NCBI GenBank assembly: GCA_026129545.1
Contig: JAHCHX010000001.1
Location: forward strand, 1,487,501-1,551,500
DNA length: 64,000 nt
Source of the DNA: Saprospiraceae bacterium
GTDB lineage: Bacteria; Bacteroidota; Bacteroidia; Chitinophagales; Saprospiraceae
Direction of reading: 5' to 3'
In this document: positions 34,541 through 43,252 of the stretch, in pieces
Layout: each line of letters starts with the position of its first letter
Numbering within the stretch: the stretch's first letter is position 1
Position numbers and translations under genes: made by a program
The notes under the pieces: model-generated
Databases searched by the model: none
Seen by the model: only the letters and a program-made list of their open reading frames with translations
What the model was told of the DNA's origin: nothing

Positions 34541-36658
34541 TTATACCCCCTTCATGCTCAACGCCACCCGTTTCCGCGCAAAATCTACCTCCACCACGCG
34601 CACCGTCACTTGCTGGCCGAGCGAAACGACCTCCATCGGGTCGCGCACAAACTTGTCGGCCAATTGCGAGACATGGACAAGACCGCTGTCTTTCAAGCCA
34701 ATGTCCACGAACGCGCCAAAGTTGGTGATGTTGGTCACGATGCCGGGCAGCACCATGCCGGGATGCAAGTCTTCGAGCGAGTGAACATTGGCAAACTCGA
34801 AGGGTTTGGCCGCGCCGCGCGGGTCGAGGCCGGGTTTTTCGAGCTCTTTCAGGATGTCTTGAAGCGTTGGCAAACCCACGTCGCCACGAACGTATTTTTT
34901 CAAATCAATTTTCGCCCGCAGAGATTTATCCTGCACTAAATCAGTTACTTTGCAGCCTAAGTCGGCGGACATTTCTTCCACGAGCGCGTAGCGTTCTGGG
35001 TGGACAGCCGTGTTGTCCAAAGGGTTTGCGGCTTCGCGGATTCGGAGAAACCCCGCGCATTGTTCGAAGGCTTTGTCGCCAAGGCGGGGGACTTTTTTGA
35101 GGTCGCTGCGTTTTTTGAACGCGCCGTTTTCAGCCCGGTAGTTCACGATGTTTTGCGCCAGCACGGGACCGAGGCCGGAGACGTAGGTGAGTAGGTGTTT
35201 GCTTGCAGTGTTGAGGTTGATGCCGACGGCGTTCACGCAGCTTTCCACCGTGCGGTCGAGGCTTTCTTTGAGTTGGGTCTGGTGCACATCGTGCTGGTAC
35301 TGCCCTACCCCGATGCTTTTCGGGTCAATTTTCACCAACTCCGCCAACGGGTCGAGCAATCGTCGCCCGATGCTGACTGCGCCGCGCACCGTCACGTCGT
35401 GAGTCGGAAATTCGTCGCGGGCAACTTCCGAAGCCGAATAAATGGAAGCCCCCGCCTCGTTCACCTGAAAGACCTCGACGGGGTGTTGGAACTTGATTTT
35501 CCGCAAAAAATCCATCGTCTCGCGCCCGGCAGTACCGTTGCCGACCGAGATGGCCTCGATGCCGAATTTTTCTATCAAATGCTCGATTTCTGACTGGCTT
35601 TCAAATACTTGTCGCTGCGGCTCGTGCGGGTAAATGGTCGAGTTATGAAGCAGATTGCCGCTCGCGTCGAGACAAACGACCTTGCAGCCCGTGCGGAAAC
35701 CGGGGTCAATGCCCAACACTCGTTTCTCCCCTAACGGAGCCGACAGAAGCAATTGGCGCAGGTTTTCGGCAAAAACGCGGATGGCCTCCGTGTCGGCTTT
35801 TTCCTTGCTCGAATTGCGAAATTCTGTTTCGATAGAGGGTTGCAACAGCCGTTTGTAACTGTCCTTGACGGCAGTGCGTACCTGTACCGCCGACTCGCCG
35901 TACCCAATCACATACATTTCTTCAAGGCTCTGCACGGCGCGTTCCTCCTCCGGCGCGATGGAGACTCGCAAGAAACCTTCTTCCTCGCCCCGACGCATGG
36001 CGAGCAAGCGGTGCGAGGGGCAGGATTTGAGCGGCTCGCTCCACTCAAAGTAGTCGCGGTATTTCGCCCCCTCTGTTTCCTTGCCTTTCACGAGTCGGGA
36101 GGCGATGACCGCGCCTCTCTCGAAATGCCGCCGCATCTTGTCGCGGGCTTTTATGTCCTCGCTCACCCATTCGGCGATGATGTCGCGCGCGCCTTGCAGC
36201 GCCTCTTCCACCGTCGGCACTTGCTCAGTAATGTATTGAGTAGCAATGGCTTCCAATTCTTTGTCTTTTTGTGCGAAAATTCTTTTCGCTAATGGTTCCA
36301 GGCCTTTTTCGATGGCGACGGATGCGCGGGTTTTGCGCTTGGGGCGGTAAGGCAGGTATAGGTCTTCCAACTCGGTCATGGTCGCCGCTCCCTCGATAGC
36401 CCTTCGGAGTTCGGGTGTCAGTTTCCCCTGCTCTTCGATGCTTTGCAGGATGGTCTCGCGGCGTTTGTCGAGTTCCTGCATTTTTTTCCATGTGTCTTGG
36501 ATGTTGGCGATTTGCACCTCGTCGAGTTCGCCAGTTGCTTCTTTGCGGTATCGAGCAATAAAGGGAATCGTGGCACCGCCTTCGAGCAGTTCGATGACGG
36601 CCTCCACCCGGCGGGCGGAGATGTTTAGGAGGGGGGCGATGCGGGGAGCGTAGGACAT
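34541..36658 (-). CDS. tex: Tex-family RNA-binding transcription accessory protein
   Basis: A 705-residue protein with the full Tex architecture: N-terminal helical domain (GATIPFIARYRKEATGELDE), YqgF/RNase H-like domain (VLGIDPGFRTGCKVV), helix-hairpin-helix repeats (TYVSGLGPVLAQNIVNYR) and a C-terminal S1 domain (GIVTNITNFGAFVDIGLKDSGLVHVS). Tex binds nucleic acids and affects transcription and stress tolerance. I start at ATG 36658 (MSYAPRI); an upstream ATG at 36694 is less likely. It lies tail to tail with tpiA. Confidence 0.95.
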   Translation of the reverse strand: MSYAPRIAPLLNISARRVEAVIELLEGGATIPFIARYRKEATGELDEVQIANIQDTWKKMQELDKRRETILQSIEEQGKLTPELRRAIEGAATMTELEDLYLPYRPKRKTRASVAIEKGLEPLAKRIFAQKDKELEAIATQYITEQVPTVEEALQGARDIIAEWVSEDIKARDKMRRHFERGAVIASRLVKGKETEGAKYRDYFEWSEPLKSCPSHRLLAMRRGEEEGFLRVSIAPEEERAVQSLEEMYVIGYGESAVQVRTAVKDSYKRLLQPSIETEFRNSSKEKADTEAIRVFAENLRQLLLSAPLGEKRVLGIDPGFRTGCKVVCLDASGNLLHNSTIYPHEPQRQVFESQSEIEHLIEKFGIEAISVGNGTAGRETMDFLRKIKFQHPVEVFQVNEAGASIYSASEVARDEFPTHDVTVRGAVSIGRRLLDPLAELVKIDPKSIGVGQYQHDVHQTQLKESLDRTVESCVNAVGINLNTASKHLLTYVSGLGPVLAQNIVNYRAENGAFKKRSDLKKVPRLGDKAFEQCAGFLRIREAANPLDNTAVHPERYALVEEMSADLGCKVTDLVQDKSLRAKIDLKKYVRGDVGLPTLQDILKELEKPGLDPRGAAKPFEFANVHSLEDLHPGMVLPGIVTNITNFGAFVDIGLKDSGLVHVSQLADKFVRDPMEVVSLGQQVTVRVVEVDFARKRVALSMKGV

Positions 36659-37052
36659 CGTAGTTGCTGGTTGTTGTTTTTTTAGGGGCGGCAAATTTCT
36701 GTTTTCAAGGAAAAACAGGAGGCAGTTGAGCGGAAAAGTTATTCACAGTATTCTCGCGGCGGGTAAAAATCTTGCTCGAATATTCTATGACTGGCTTTGT
36801 ATCAGCTCAATCCGTTGGCATTTCAAAACCTCCTTTTTAGGATGTAGGAAAAACTCGAAAGCCCCATCATGCTCGGGCGCATTTCAAATTGTCTCTCTTG
36901 TACGCTAGAACGCTGTTCCGGCAATATCGGAACAGCGTTCCGATTTACTTACGACAATTTAAAAGCACCATCATGCTCAAAGCCGTCGACTTAATACAGG
37001 TCAAAAAAAACGTGGCGGGCTGTGCGGGATTTTTGGAACAGTCGGAACCCGC
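36659..37052. other. 394-bp intergenic region with a hairpin and a repeated 11-mer
   Basis: No gene is visible. Perfect 13-bp arms at 36908-36920 and 36928-36940 (GAACGCTGTTCCG and its inverse, 7-base loop) form a hairpin without a T-run. CCATCATGCTC occurs at 36864-36874 and again at 36968-36978. Elements such as ACGCTAGAAC and the CATCATGCTCAAA tail recall the interspersed repeat, so this may be a decayed copy. Confidence 0.5.
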
Positions 37053-37754
37053 TCACTCCAGTTGTGCCACAATGCGCCGAATCTCTTCCTCGTCGCTCAC
37101 CCAGTAGTCTCCCTCCAAACCCGGTATCGCGGTGTCGCCCTTCATGCGTTTTTTCCCGGTGAAGTGAAATTCCTGCGCCCCTGTTGTCTCTGCGATGCTC
37201 CTGATATTTTGGGCAGTGATGCCAGCGCCCGGCATGATGATGATGCGCCCCGCTGCTTGTTGCACCAAGCGTTGCAATATGAAACGCCCCTCGTAGGCAG
37301 AGGCCGCTTGGCCAGAGCTCAATACCCGGTGAAAGCCAAGGGAGATGAGCTGTTCCAAGGCCGTCGCAGGGGCGGTTGTGAAATCGAAAGCGCGATGGCA
37401 GACAATCTCTATATCGCCAGCCATTTTTTTCATGGCCTCCATTTTGGGCAAATCCAGCTGCCGGTCGGCAGTCAGCGCGCCCACGACCACACCATGCACC
37501 CCGGCTTCGTGGCAAAATCGAATATCGTCGAGCATGATGTCCAATTCATAATCCGAATAGTGGAAATGCCCTTCTCGCGGGCGGATAAGCACATTGACGG
37601 GGATATTGAGCTGATGCACCGCGGCTCGAATGAGGCCGTGTGAAGGTGTGAGACCGCCGACGTCGAGTGCGACACAGAGTTCGATGCGATGTCCTCCGGC
37701 GCGTTCGGCGGCGATGGCTGATTGGATGTTGACGGCGCATATTTCAAATTGCAT
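37053..37754 (-). CDS. cutC: CutC family protein (copper homeostasis-type TIM barrel)
   Basis: A 233-residue protein of the CutC family (PF03932), a TIM-barrel fold. Family motifs are visible: FEICAVNIQSAIAAERAGGHRIELC, HGLIRAAVHQLNIPVNVLIRPREGHFHYSD, and DIEIVCHRAFD. CutC was linked to copper tolerance in E. coli, but the mechanism remains uncertain. Length is normal. The start was placed at ATG 37754 because the domain begins there. It is divergent from the PorP/SprF gene, whose start is about 97 bp away. Confidence 0.93.
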   Translation of the reverse strand: MQFEICAVNIQSAIAAERAGGHRIELCVALDVGGLTPSHGLIRAAVHQLNIPVNVLIRPREGHFHYSDYELDIMLDDIRFCHEAGVHGVVVGALTADRQLDLPKMEAMKKMAGDIEIVCHRAFDFTTAPATALEQLISLGFHRVLSSGQAASAYEGRFILQRLVQQAAGRIIIMPGAGITAQNIRSIAETTGAQEFHFTGKKRMKGDTAIPGLEGDYWVSDEEEIRRIVAQLE

Positions 37755-37850
37755 GGGCGGAGCGAGTTGGTGAACACGTTGCCCACCAAAGGTCGCAGTA
37801 ATTTCAAAAACTGTTGTACTTTCAACCCGCAACATCTTCTTAGCACCAAT

Positions 37851-38849
37851 ATGCTTACACTTCGACTACTTACTTTACTGCTTTTTTGTGCCCTGACAAT
37901 GAATGTATTGCGCGGACAAGACCTGCACTACTCGCAATTCTACCACAACCCGCTCCACCTTAGCCCCGCACTGACTGGCATCTTTCGCGGCGACCTCAGG
38001 GCAGCCGCTTCTTACCGCAGCCAATGGAAAAGTGTGCCTGTTTCTTACCAAACCTTTGCTGGCACTGTGGACTGGAAAACCCTTAAACGCGACGCAAACC
38101 TTCTTTCTGTCGGTCTTCAAATTCAGCACGACGGGGCAGGCGACGCAGGCCTGACGTGGACACAAGTGGGCGCGACGGCAAGCGTGGCGCATGCTTTGGG
38201 CGAGCGGCAAGCCCTATCGGCAGGCGTGGGATTGGCTGTGGCCCAGCGCTCCTTCGACATTTCCAAACTGACTTTCAAAAACCAATGGGCAGGGGACCAG
38301 TTCTCCTCCTCCCTTCCAACAGGCGAGGATTTTGGCAAAAGCTCTGGCTTCGCCCCTACCCTATCGGCCGGCCTCAACTGGCACTACGAACCCGCACAAT
38401 CGCGCACTCGCCTCGACATCGGGGCAGGAGCCTTTCACCTCAATGCGCCTAAGGTCAATTTCCGCGACGACACCGACCAGCGGTTGCCCATGCGCCTCGC
38501 ATTGATGTTCAATGGCGCCCTGCAAACGGGTGAATTCACTGATGTGGTTGCCTTTGGCGCGACCCAACAAATGGGCAAAGCGCGTGAAATACTCGCAGGC
38601 GCAGGCGTGCGCAGGGCGGTATCGGAAGATGTGGCGGTACAATTCACGCTCGGCACGCGCGTAGGCGACGCCATCATTCCTGCCTTTCAGGTGGATTGGC
38701 TCAATTGGACGGCGGGGCTGAGCTACGATTTGAATATTTCCGATTTTGATGTGGCCACTCGTGGTCGCGGCGGCATCGAAATCGCCGTTGTGTATCGCAC
38801 CTTGCCCGTTCCGCCAGTCAAAACCTTCAAGTCGTGTCCTATTTTTTGA
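37851..38849 (+). CDS. PorP/SprF family type IX secretion outer-membrane protein
   Basis: A 332-residue protein with signal peptide (residues 1-21; LRGQ) and the PorP/SprF opening DLHYSQFYHNPLHLSPALTG, followed by beta-barrel sequence with FRGDLRAAASYRSQW. Members are outer-membrane barrels of the T9SS that anchor or help export cargo such as gliding adhesins. Start ATG 37851. The OmpA/TPR protein 131 bp downstream on the same strand is a probable partner, the usual PorP-PorE neighbourhood. Confidence 0.93.
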   Translation: MLTLRLLTLLLFCALTMNVLRGQDLHYSQFYHNPLHLSPALTGIFRGDLRAAASYRSQWKSVPVSYQTFAGTVDWKTLKRDANLLSVGLQIQHDGAGDAGLTWTQVGATASVAHALGERQALSAGVGLAVAQRSFDISKLTFKNQWAGDQFSSSLPTGEDFGKSSGFAPTLSAGLNWHYEPAQSRTRLDIGAGAFHLNAPKVNFRDDTDQRLPMRLALMFNGALQTGEFTDVVAFGATQQMGKAREILAGAGVRRAVSEDVAVQFTLGTRVGDAIIPAFQVDWLNWTAGLSYDLNISDFDVATRGRGGIEIAVVYRTLPVPPVKTFKSCPIF

Positions 38850-38980
38850 ATCATTTCATTTTGTTAAAATTCGTCATTTCTTTGCCGCCGTGTCATGCTC
38901 ACAGACTGAAACCCATTTATTGTGCGTTCAAACCTCCGACCATCAAAAAATCCCGAATCCGATAACGTAATCCATATTTT

Positions 38981-41032
38981 ATGAAGTCCACATCCAGCCT
39001 TCTCCTCCCAATCTTCTGTCTTTTCCTTTCTTTCCCCACTATTTTTGGGCAGTCACTTCGCTCTTACGAACGCGCCGGCGACGATGCCGTCAAGAAAAAA
39101 GATTATGGCGCAGCGGTGCAACACTATGCGACCGTTCTCAAGCGCGACCAAGACAATATTTCCGTTTTATGGAAATATGCCGAAAGTGCGCGTTTGTATT
39201 TTGCCTATGCCGAAGCCGACAAGTCGTACCAAAAAATCGCCGTCTCCAAACGCCCCAACAAGGATTTCCCACTGCTCAATTTTCGCTTGGGCGAGGTCAA
39301 AAAAAGTCAGGGCAAGTATGACGCGGCAATTGATTATTTTGAAAAATTCCTGAAAGAAAGACCCATCAAAGCTGGGCCCGAATTTTTTGAAAAAGCCCTC
39401 GACGAGATTGAGGTGTGTCGCGCTGCCAAGGTAATGATGGCCGAAAGCCAACAAGTGGAGGTGAAAAACTTGGGCAGGGGCATCAATAGCCCATACAGCG
39501 ATTTTGCGCCTGTCGTGATGGGCGACACCTTGTTTTTTTCCTCCTATCGTTTCGACAAAAAAGGCGACCGGAGCCAACCCAAATCAAAACTGACGAGGGT
39601 CATGATTTCCTCAAAGGGCGGCCGCGCCCGCGAACCGGGCAGGGGATTCCCGACTACTGACACCGCACACATCGCGCACACGGCTTTTTCTCCGGATGGC
39701 CACTATATGGTGTTCAGTGTCTGCAAGAACCTGAACGCTTACGATATTCGTTGCGAGTTGTGGCTCACAGTGGTGGACCGCCGCAATCGTTGGCTACCCG
39801 CCATTCGTCTGCCCGAACCCATCAACTTGCCGGGCTACACCGCCACCCAGCCCAACATCGGCTACGATGAGTACTATCAAGGCCCGGTGTTGTGGTTTGC
39901 AAGCGACCGACCCGGCGGCAAGGGCAACCTCGATTTGTGGTATGTGCCGCTTGATACGGTTTTTTTCTGCCCTTGCGCTTTGCCTTTGCCGGGCAAAACC
40001 ATCACGCGGCTGCCTCGATTCCAAGAGCCACTCAACGCATCTGCGTTGAACACGCCCGAAAACGATGGGATGCCTTTCTTCTTTGCGCCAACCCAACAAC
40101 TTTACTTCAGTTCGGAAGGTTGGCCAGGCTTGGGCGGCTGGGACGTTTTTTCGGTGCAAAAAGAAAAAACTGATTTCTCAAAACCCACAAATGCGGGGCC
40201 GGGCGTGAACACGAGTTACAACGATGTGTATTTTTTCCTAAAAGAGGACGGACAACACGGTTATCTTAGCAGTAATCGCCCGGGGTCGCTCTATCTTGAT
40301 GAGGCGAACAAGGCTTGTTGCAATGACTTGTGGTCGTTCAAATTGCCCAAACCAGTGACACCGCCCAACTTGGCCGCCACCGATTCCGTGCCGACCATCT
40401 CTGCCAAATCGCCACCCGTGGAAACAGAAACACTGCCACAACTGCCCCAAGCGCCTCAATTACAGGATTTTGTGGGCTTGCCGCTCTATTTTGACAATGA
40501 CGAGCCGGACAAGCGCACCCGACGCACCACCACACAAAAGACTTACGAAGAAACCGTACAATCCTATCTGGAACGCCAACGTGAATACCGCGACCGTTTT
40601 TCTGCGGGCCTCCCGCCTATGAGGGCTGACGATGCGGAGAGCATGATTGACGCTTTTTTTGAAAACGAAGTGCGACGCGGACACGACCGCTTGGGGCAGC
40701 TTTGCGATGTGTTGCTCGCCCGTTTGCAAAAAGGAGAATCCATCGAGGTCATGGTAAAAGGCTACACCAGCCCCCGAGCACGGACCGAGTACAACCTGAA
40801 TCTGGGCAAACGGCGAGTCAGCAGCGTGAAAAATCATTTTGCTGCTTTTTCGGATGGTGCTTTTGCACCTTATCTGCGGTCGGGGCAGTTGAAAATCACC
40901 GAAGTGAGCTTTGGCGAAACTACCGCTCGCTCCGACATCAGCGACGACCTCGCCGATGAGCGAAACTCGATATATCACCCAGATGCTTCGCGAGAGAGGA
41001 GGGTGGAGATTGTAGAGATTAGGGAACGCTGA
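38981..41032 (+). CDS. PorE-like TPR/WD40/OmpA protein of the type IX secretion system
   Basis: A 683-residue exported protein. Signal peptide (residues 1-23), TPR repeats (about 30-150; YGAAVQHYATVLKRDQDN, GKYDAAIDYFEKFL), a PD40 beta-propeller-like region (about 165-470, with blocks such as TAFSPDGHYMVFS and LWFASDRPGGKGNLDLW), a Pro-rich linker, and an OmpA-like peptidoglycan-binding end (about 550-683; VMVKGYTSPRARTEYNLNLGKRR). This is the architecture of PorE, which ties the T9SS ring to peptidoglycan. It follows PorP/SprF, supporting that role. Confidence 0.9.
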   Translation: MKSTSSLLLPIFCLFLSFPTIFGQSLRSYERAGDDAVKKKDYGAAVQHYATVLKRDQDNISVLWKYAESARLYFAYAEADKSYQKIAVSKRPNKDFPLLNFRLGEVKKSQGKYDAAIDYFEKFLKERPIKAGPEFFEKALDEIEVCRAAKVMMAESQQVEVKNLGRGINSPYSDFAPVVMGDTLFFSSYRFDKKGDRSQPKSKLTRVMISSKGGRAREPGRGFPTTDTAHIAHTAFSPDGHYMVFSVCKNLNAYDIRCELWLTVVDRRNRWLPAIRLPEPINLPGYTATQPNIGYDEYYQGPVLWFASDRPGGKGNLDLWYVPLDTVFFCPCALPLPGKTITRLPRFQEPLNASALNTPENDGMPFFFAPTQQLYFSSEGWPGLGGWDVFSVQKEKTDFSKPTNAGPGVNTSYNDVYFFLKEDGQHGYLSSNRPGSLYLDEANKACCNDLWSFKLPKPVTPPNLAATDSVPTISAKSPPVETETLPQLPQAPQLQDFVGLPLYFDNDEPDKRTRRTTTQKTYEETVQSYLERQREYRDRFSAGLPPMRADDAESMIDAFFENEVRRGHDRLGQLCDVLLARLQKGESIEVMVKGYTSPRARTEYNLNLGKRRVSSVKNHFAAFSDGAFAPYLRSGQLKITEVSFGETTARSDISDDLADERNSIYHPDASRERRVEIVEIRER

Positions 41033-41077
41033 AAAACAAGCGTAACGATGCGGCAAAAAAATTTGTGACAAAAAAAA

Positions 41078-41112
41078 TTTTTGCCGTTTCAAATGCCATT
41101 CGTTTAAATTTG
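41078..41112 (+). promoter_or_regulatory. Probable Bacteroidota promoter
   Basis: TTTTTG (41078-41083) is followed after 21 bases by TAAATTTG (41105-41112), a good match to the -33 TTTG and -7 TAnnTTTG consensus. It lies about 65 bp before the TTG start of the next gene. Confidence 0.7.
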
Positions 41113-41177
41113 CCGCAAGCAGAAACTAGGCTTTCACCGCATAGCCTTGATTATCAGAACCAAATTACACCCAGACA

Positions 41178-41582
41178 TTGAGTAAAAAACGCGTTGTCAA
41201 AGACTACGATGCCCTCCCTGAAGACATCGTTCGTCTCGTAAAAATGAAGTACCCCACCGGGTACGCCAACCACCTTGTCTCCTACAATGACAAGGAAGGC
41301 AAAAAAGTCTCCGCATTGCCATTTGAAACGGACGACACTTATTATCTCATTCGCATGACCGTCCTCGAAGCCAAACGCATTGTGAAGGAAGATGAAGATT
41401 TTGACGAAGAAGGTGTGTTGCGTGAGGATTTTGCCGATGTCGAGGTAGATGATGAGTTCGACGGCGAAGGCGAAGATGATGATGAAATGGCCGATGGCAC
41501 CTCTGATGAGGACGACCACATCATCGTGACCCGCCGCCGCGACGATGAAGAACATGACATCGCCGATGATACGGAATACTAG
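41178..41582 (+). CDS. Small acidic protein of unknown function
   Basis: A 134-residue protein with a basic start (SKKRVVKDYDALP), a short folded-looking stretch (LVKMKYPTGYANHLVSY, then VSALPFETDDTYYLIRMTV) and a very acidic tail (long Asp/Glu runs from about 70). No signal peptide. The start is TTG 41178; the frame has no ATG between the upstream stop (TGA, 41148) and this codon. I have seen this SKKRVVKDYDxLP opening in Bacteroidota proteins without function. The acidic tail could bind basic proteins or metal. Its promoter and terminator are both clear, so it is a single-gene transcript. Confidence 0.82.
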   Translation: MSKKRVVKDYDALPEDIVRLVKMKYPTGYANHLVSYNDKEGKKVSALPFETDDTYYLIRMTVLEAKRIVKEDEDFDEEGVLREDFADVEVDDEFDGEGEDDDEMADGTSDEDDHIIVTRRRDDEEHDIADDTEY

Positions 41583-41605
41583 AGGAAGAATACAGGGGGG
41601 GCGTT

Positions 41606-41652
41606 AAAAAAAGAACCCGAAGTGAGCAAAGCCACTTTGGGTTCTTTTTTTT
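41606..41652 (+). terminator. Intrinsic terminator
   Basis: Arms AAAGAACCCGAAGTG and CACTTTGGGTTCTTT pair with one G-T-type mismatch; the right arm runs into an eight-base T-run. Located 25 bp behind the acidic protein gene. Confidence 0.9.
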
Positions 41653-41707
41653 GGGCTTTTCGCAGCGTTTACGTTTTTTTTCATCTTTGCCCTCGGTTAT
41701 GAGAATT

Positions 41708-41813
41708 TATACCCTGATTCGCTAGGATTTGCCAGATGGCCATGGTTGCTTTCCCTGATTTTGAACAGATTGCACTTTTAGCCATGCTCAAAAGTTAGCA
41801 GTGCAAGGGCATA
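41708..41813 (+). repeat. Interspersed palindromic repeat, copy C
   Basis: A 106-bp element beginning TATACCCTGATTCGCTAGGA and ending AAGGGCATA. Its termini are inverted (TATACCCT and the inverse TATGCCCT). AATT flanks both sides, but four bases are too few to call a target duplication. It lies between the terminator and the transporter start. Confidence 0.7.
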
Positions 41814-41873
41814 AATTTTCTTCTCTTCAAACGGGTGCATTTCAAACTGACAGACACACCTCCATTCTTCAAC

Positions 41874-43247
41874 ATGGCCTTTTCTTCCACTACAAACACC
41901 CAAAGCGGCGGCGTACAAAAACCGCTACTATCCAACCGCGCCATCTGGAACATGAGTTTCGGCTTCCTTGGCATTCAGGCTGGGTTTGCCCTGCAAAATG
42001 GCAATGCAAGCGGCATTCTTCAAAGATATGGTGCTGACGTGCACGAATTGCCCAACTTTTGGTTGGTGGCTCCCATCGTCGGCATGATTGTGCAGCCTAT
42101 CATCGGGCACTATTCCGACCGAACTTGGAACCGCTTGGGCCGGCGCAAGCCGTTTTTCCTTGCGGGGGCCATCGCCGCCTGCTTTGGCATGATGCTCATG
42201 CCCAATGCGGGGGCGCTCACCACGGCACTGCCCGCCGTGCTCATGGGCGCTGGCATGTTGATGATAATGGATGCTTCTTTCAATGTGGCTATGGAACCAT
42301 TCCGAGCCTTAGTGGCCGACAAACTACCTTCTGAACAACGCACACTCGGCTTTTCAGTGCAAACGGCGTTGATTGGCATTGGCGCGGTGCTTGGATCTTG
42401 GCTACCGTGGTTTTTGGCAAACAGGGCGGGGGTGACAGACACCGCCCCGGAGGGTTTGGTGCCGGACAACGTGAAATGGTCGTTCTACATTGGCGCGATG
42501 ATTTTTCTCGGTGCGATACTCTGGACGGTGTTCACGACGAAAGAGTATCCGCCGGAAGAGCAGGCGCGTTACTCGGGCGAAGAAACATCGGAGCCTGAAA
42601 AAGGGGGATTAGGGGTGATATTCAAAGATTTGGCAGCCATGCCCAAAGCGATGCGCCAGCTGGGACTTACCCAATTTTTCTCGTGGTTTGCTCTTTTCTC
42701 CATGTGGGTGTTCACCACGCCCGCGATAGCGCACCACGTGTATGGGGCTGCCATCAACGATACTAAATCCCAACTGTACAGCGACGCTCAAAACTGGACG
42801 GGGGTGATTTTTGGGGTCTATAACGCCGTCTCTGCTGTCATTGCGCTGACATTGCCACTTGTGGCCAAGCGCATCGGTCGCAAAAGAACGCATGCTGTTG
42901 CGTTGGCGTGCGGGGGGCTTGGTCTGATTTCGATGTATTTTGCAAATTCCCCGTCCTTCCTCCTATTCTCGATGGTGGGGGTAGGCATCGCATGGGCAAG
43001 CATTCTAGCAATGCCCTACGCTATGCTGGCGGGAGCGCTGCCTGCTCACAAAATGGGCGTTTACATGGGCATTTTTAATTTTTTCATCACGATTCCACAA
43101 ATCATCAGCGGGGTGGCCAATCGCCCCATCGTCAAATATCTCTTTGGCAATCAAGCTATTTACGCCTTGGTGATGGCGGGTGTGCTACTAATTTGTGCTG
43201 CGGTATCCGTGATGTTTGTGGAAGATAAAGATGACGTGGTGAAATAG
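41874..43247 (+). CDS. MFS transporter, SLC45 (sucrose/maltose permease) type
   Basis: A 457-residue 12-helix transporter. The cytoplasmic loop after helix 2 reads GHYSDRTWNRLGRRKPFFL, the SLC45/GPH-like MFS signature, and helix 1 has FGFLGIQAGFALQNGNASGI. Family members move sucrose or maltose with protons; the substrate here is not determined. Start ATG 41874 (MAFSSTT) was preferred over an upstream GTG at 41835. No glycoside hydrolase or kinase is adjacent. It lies tail to tail with the DUF1501 gene. Confidence 0.9.
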   Translation: MAFSSTTNTQSGGVQKPLLSNRAIWNMSFGFLGIQAGFALQNGNASGILQRYGADVHELPNFWLVAPIVGMIVQPIIGHYSDRTWNRLGRRKPFFLAGAIAACFGMMLMPNAGALTTALPAVLMGAGMLMIMDASFNVAMEPFRALVADKLPSEQRTLGFSVQTALIGIGAVLGSWLPWFLANRAGVTDTAPEGLVPDNVKWSFYIGAMIFLGAILWTVFTTKEYPPEEQARYSGEETSEPEKGGLGVIFKDLAAMPKAMRQLGLTQFFSWFALFSMWVFTTPAIAHHVYGAAINDTKSQLYSDAQNWTGVIFGVYNAVSAVIALTLPLVAKRIGRKRTHAVALACGGLGLISMYFANSPSFLLFSMVGVGIAWASILAMPYAMLAGALPAHKMGVYMGIFNFFITIPQIISGVANRPIVKYLFGNQAIYALVMAGVLLICAAVSVMFVEDKDDVVK

Positions 43248-43252
43248 TTTTT

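Noticed and set aside
41704..41817. AATT on both sides of copy C as a target duplication
   Set aside because: Four AT-only bases in AT-rich flanks are expected by chance; only copy A gives a longer flanking repeat.
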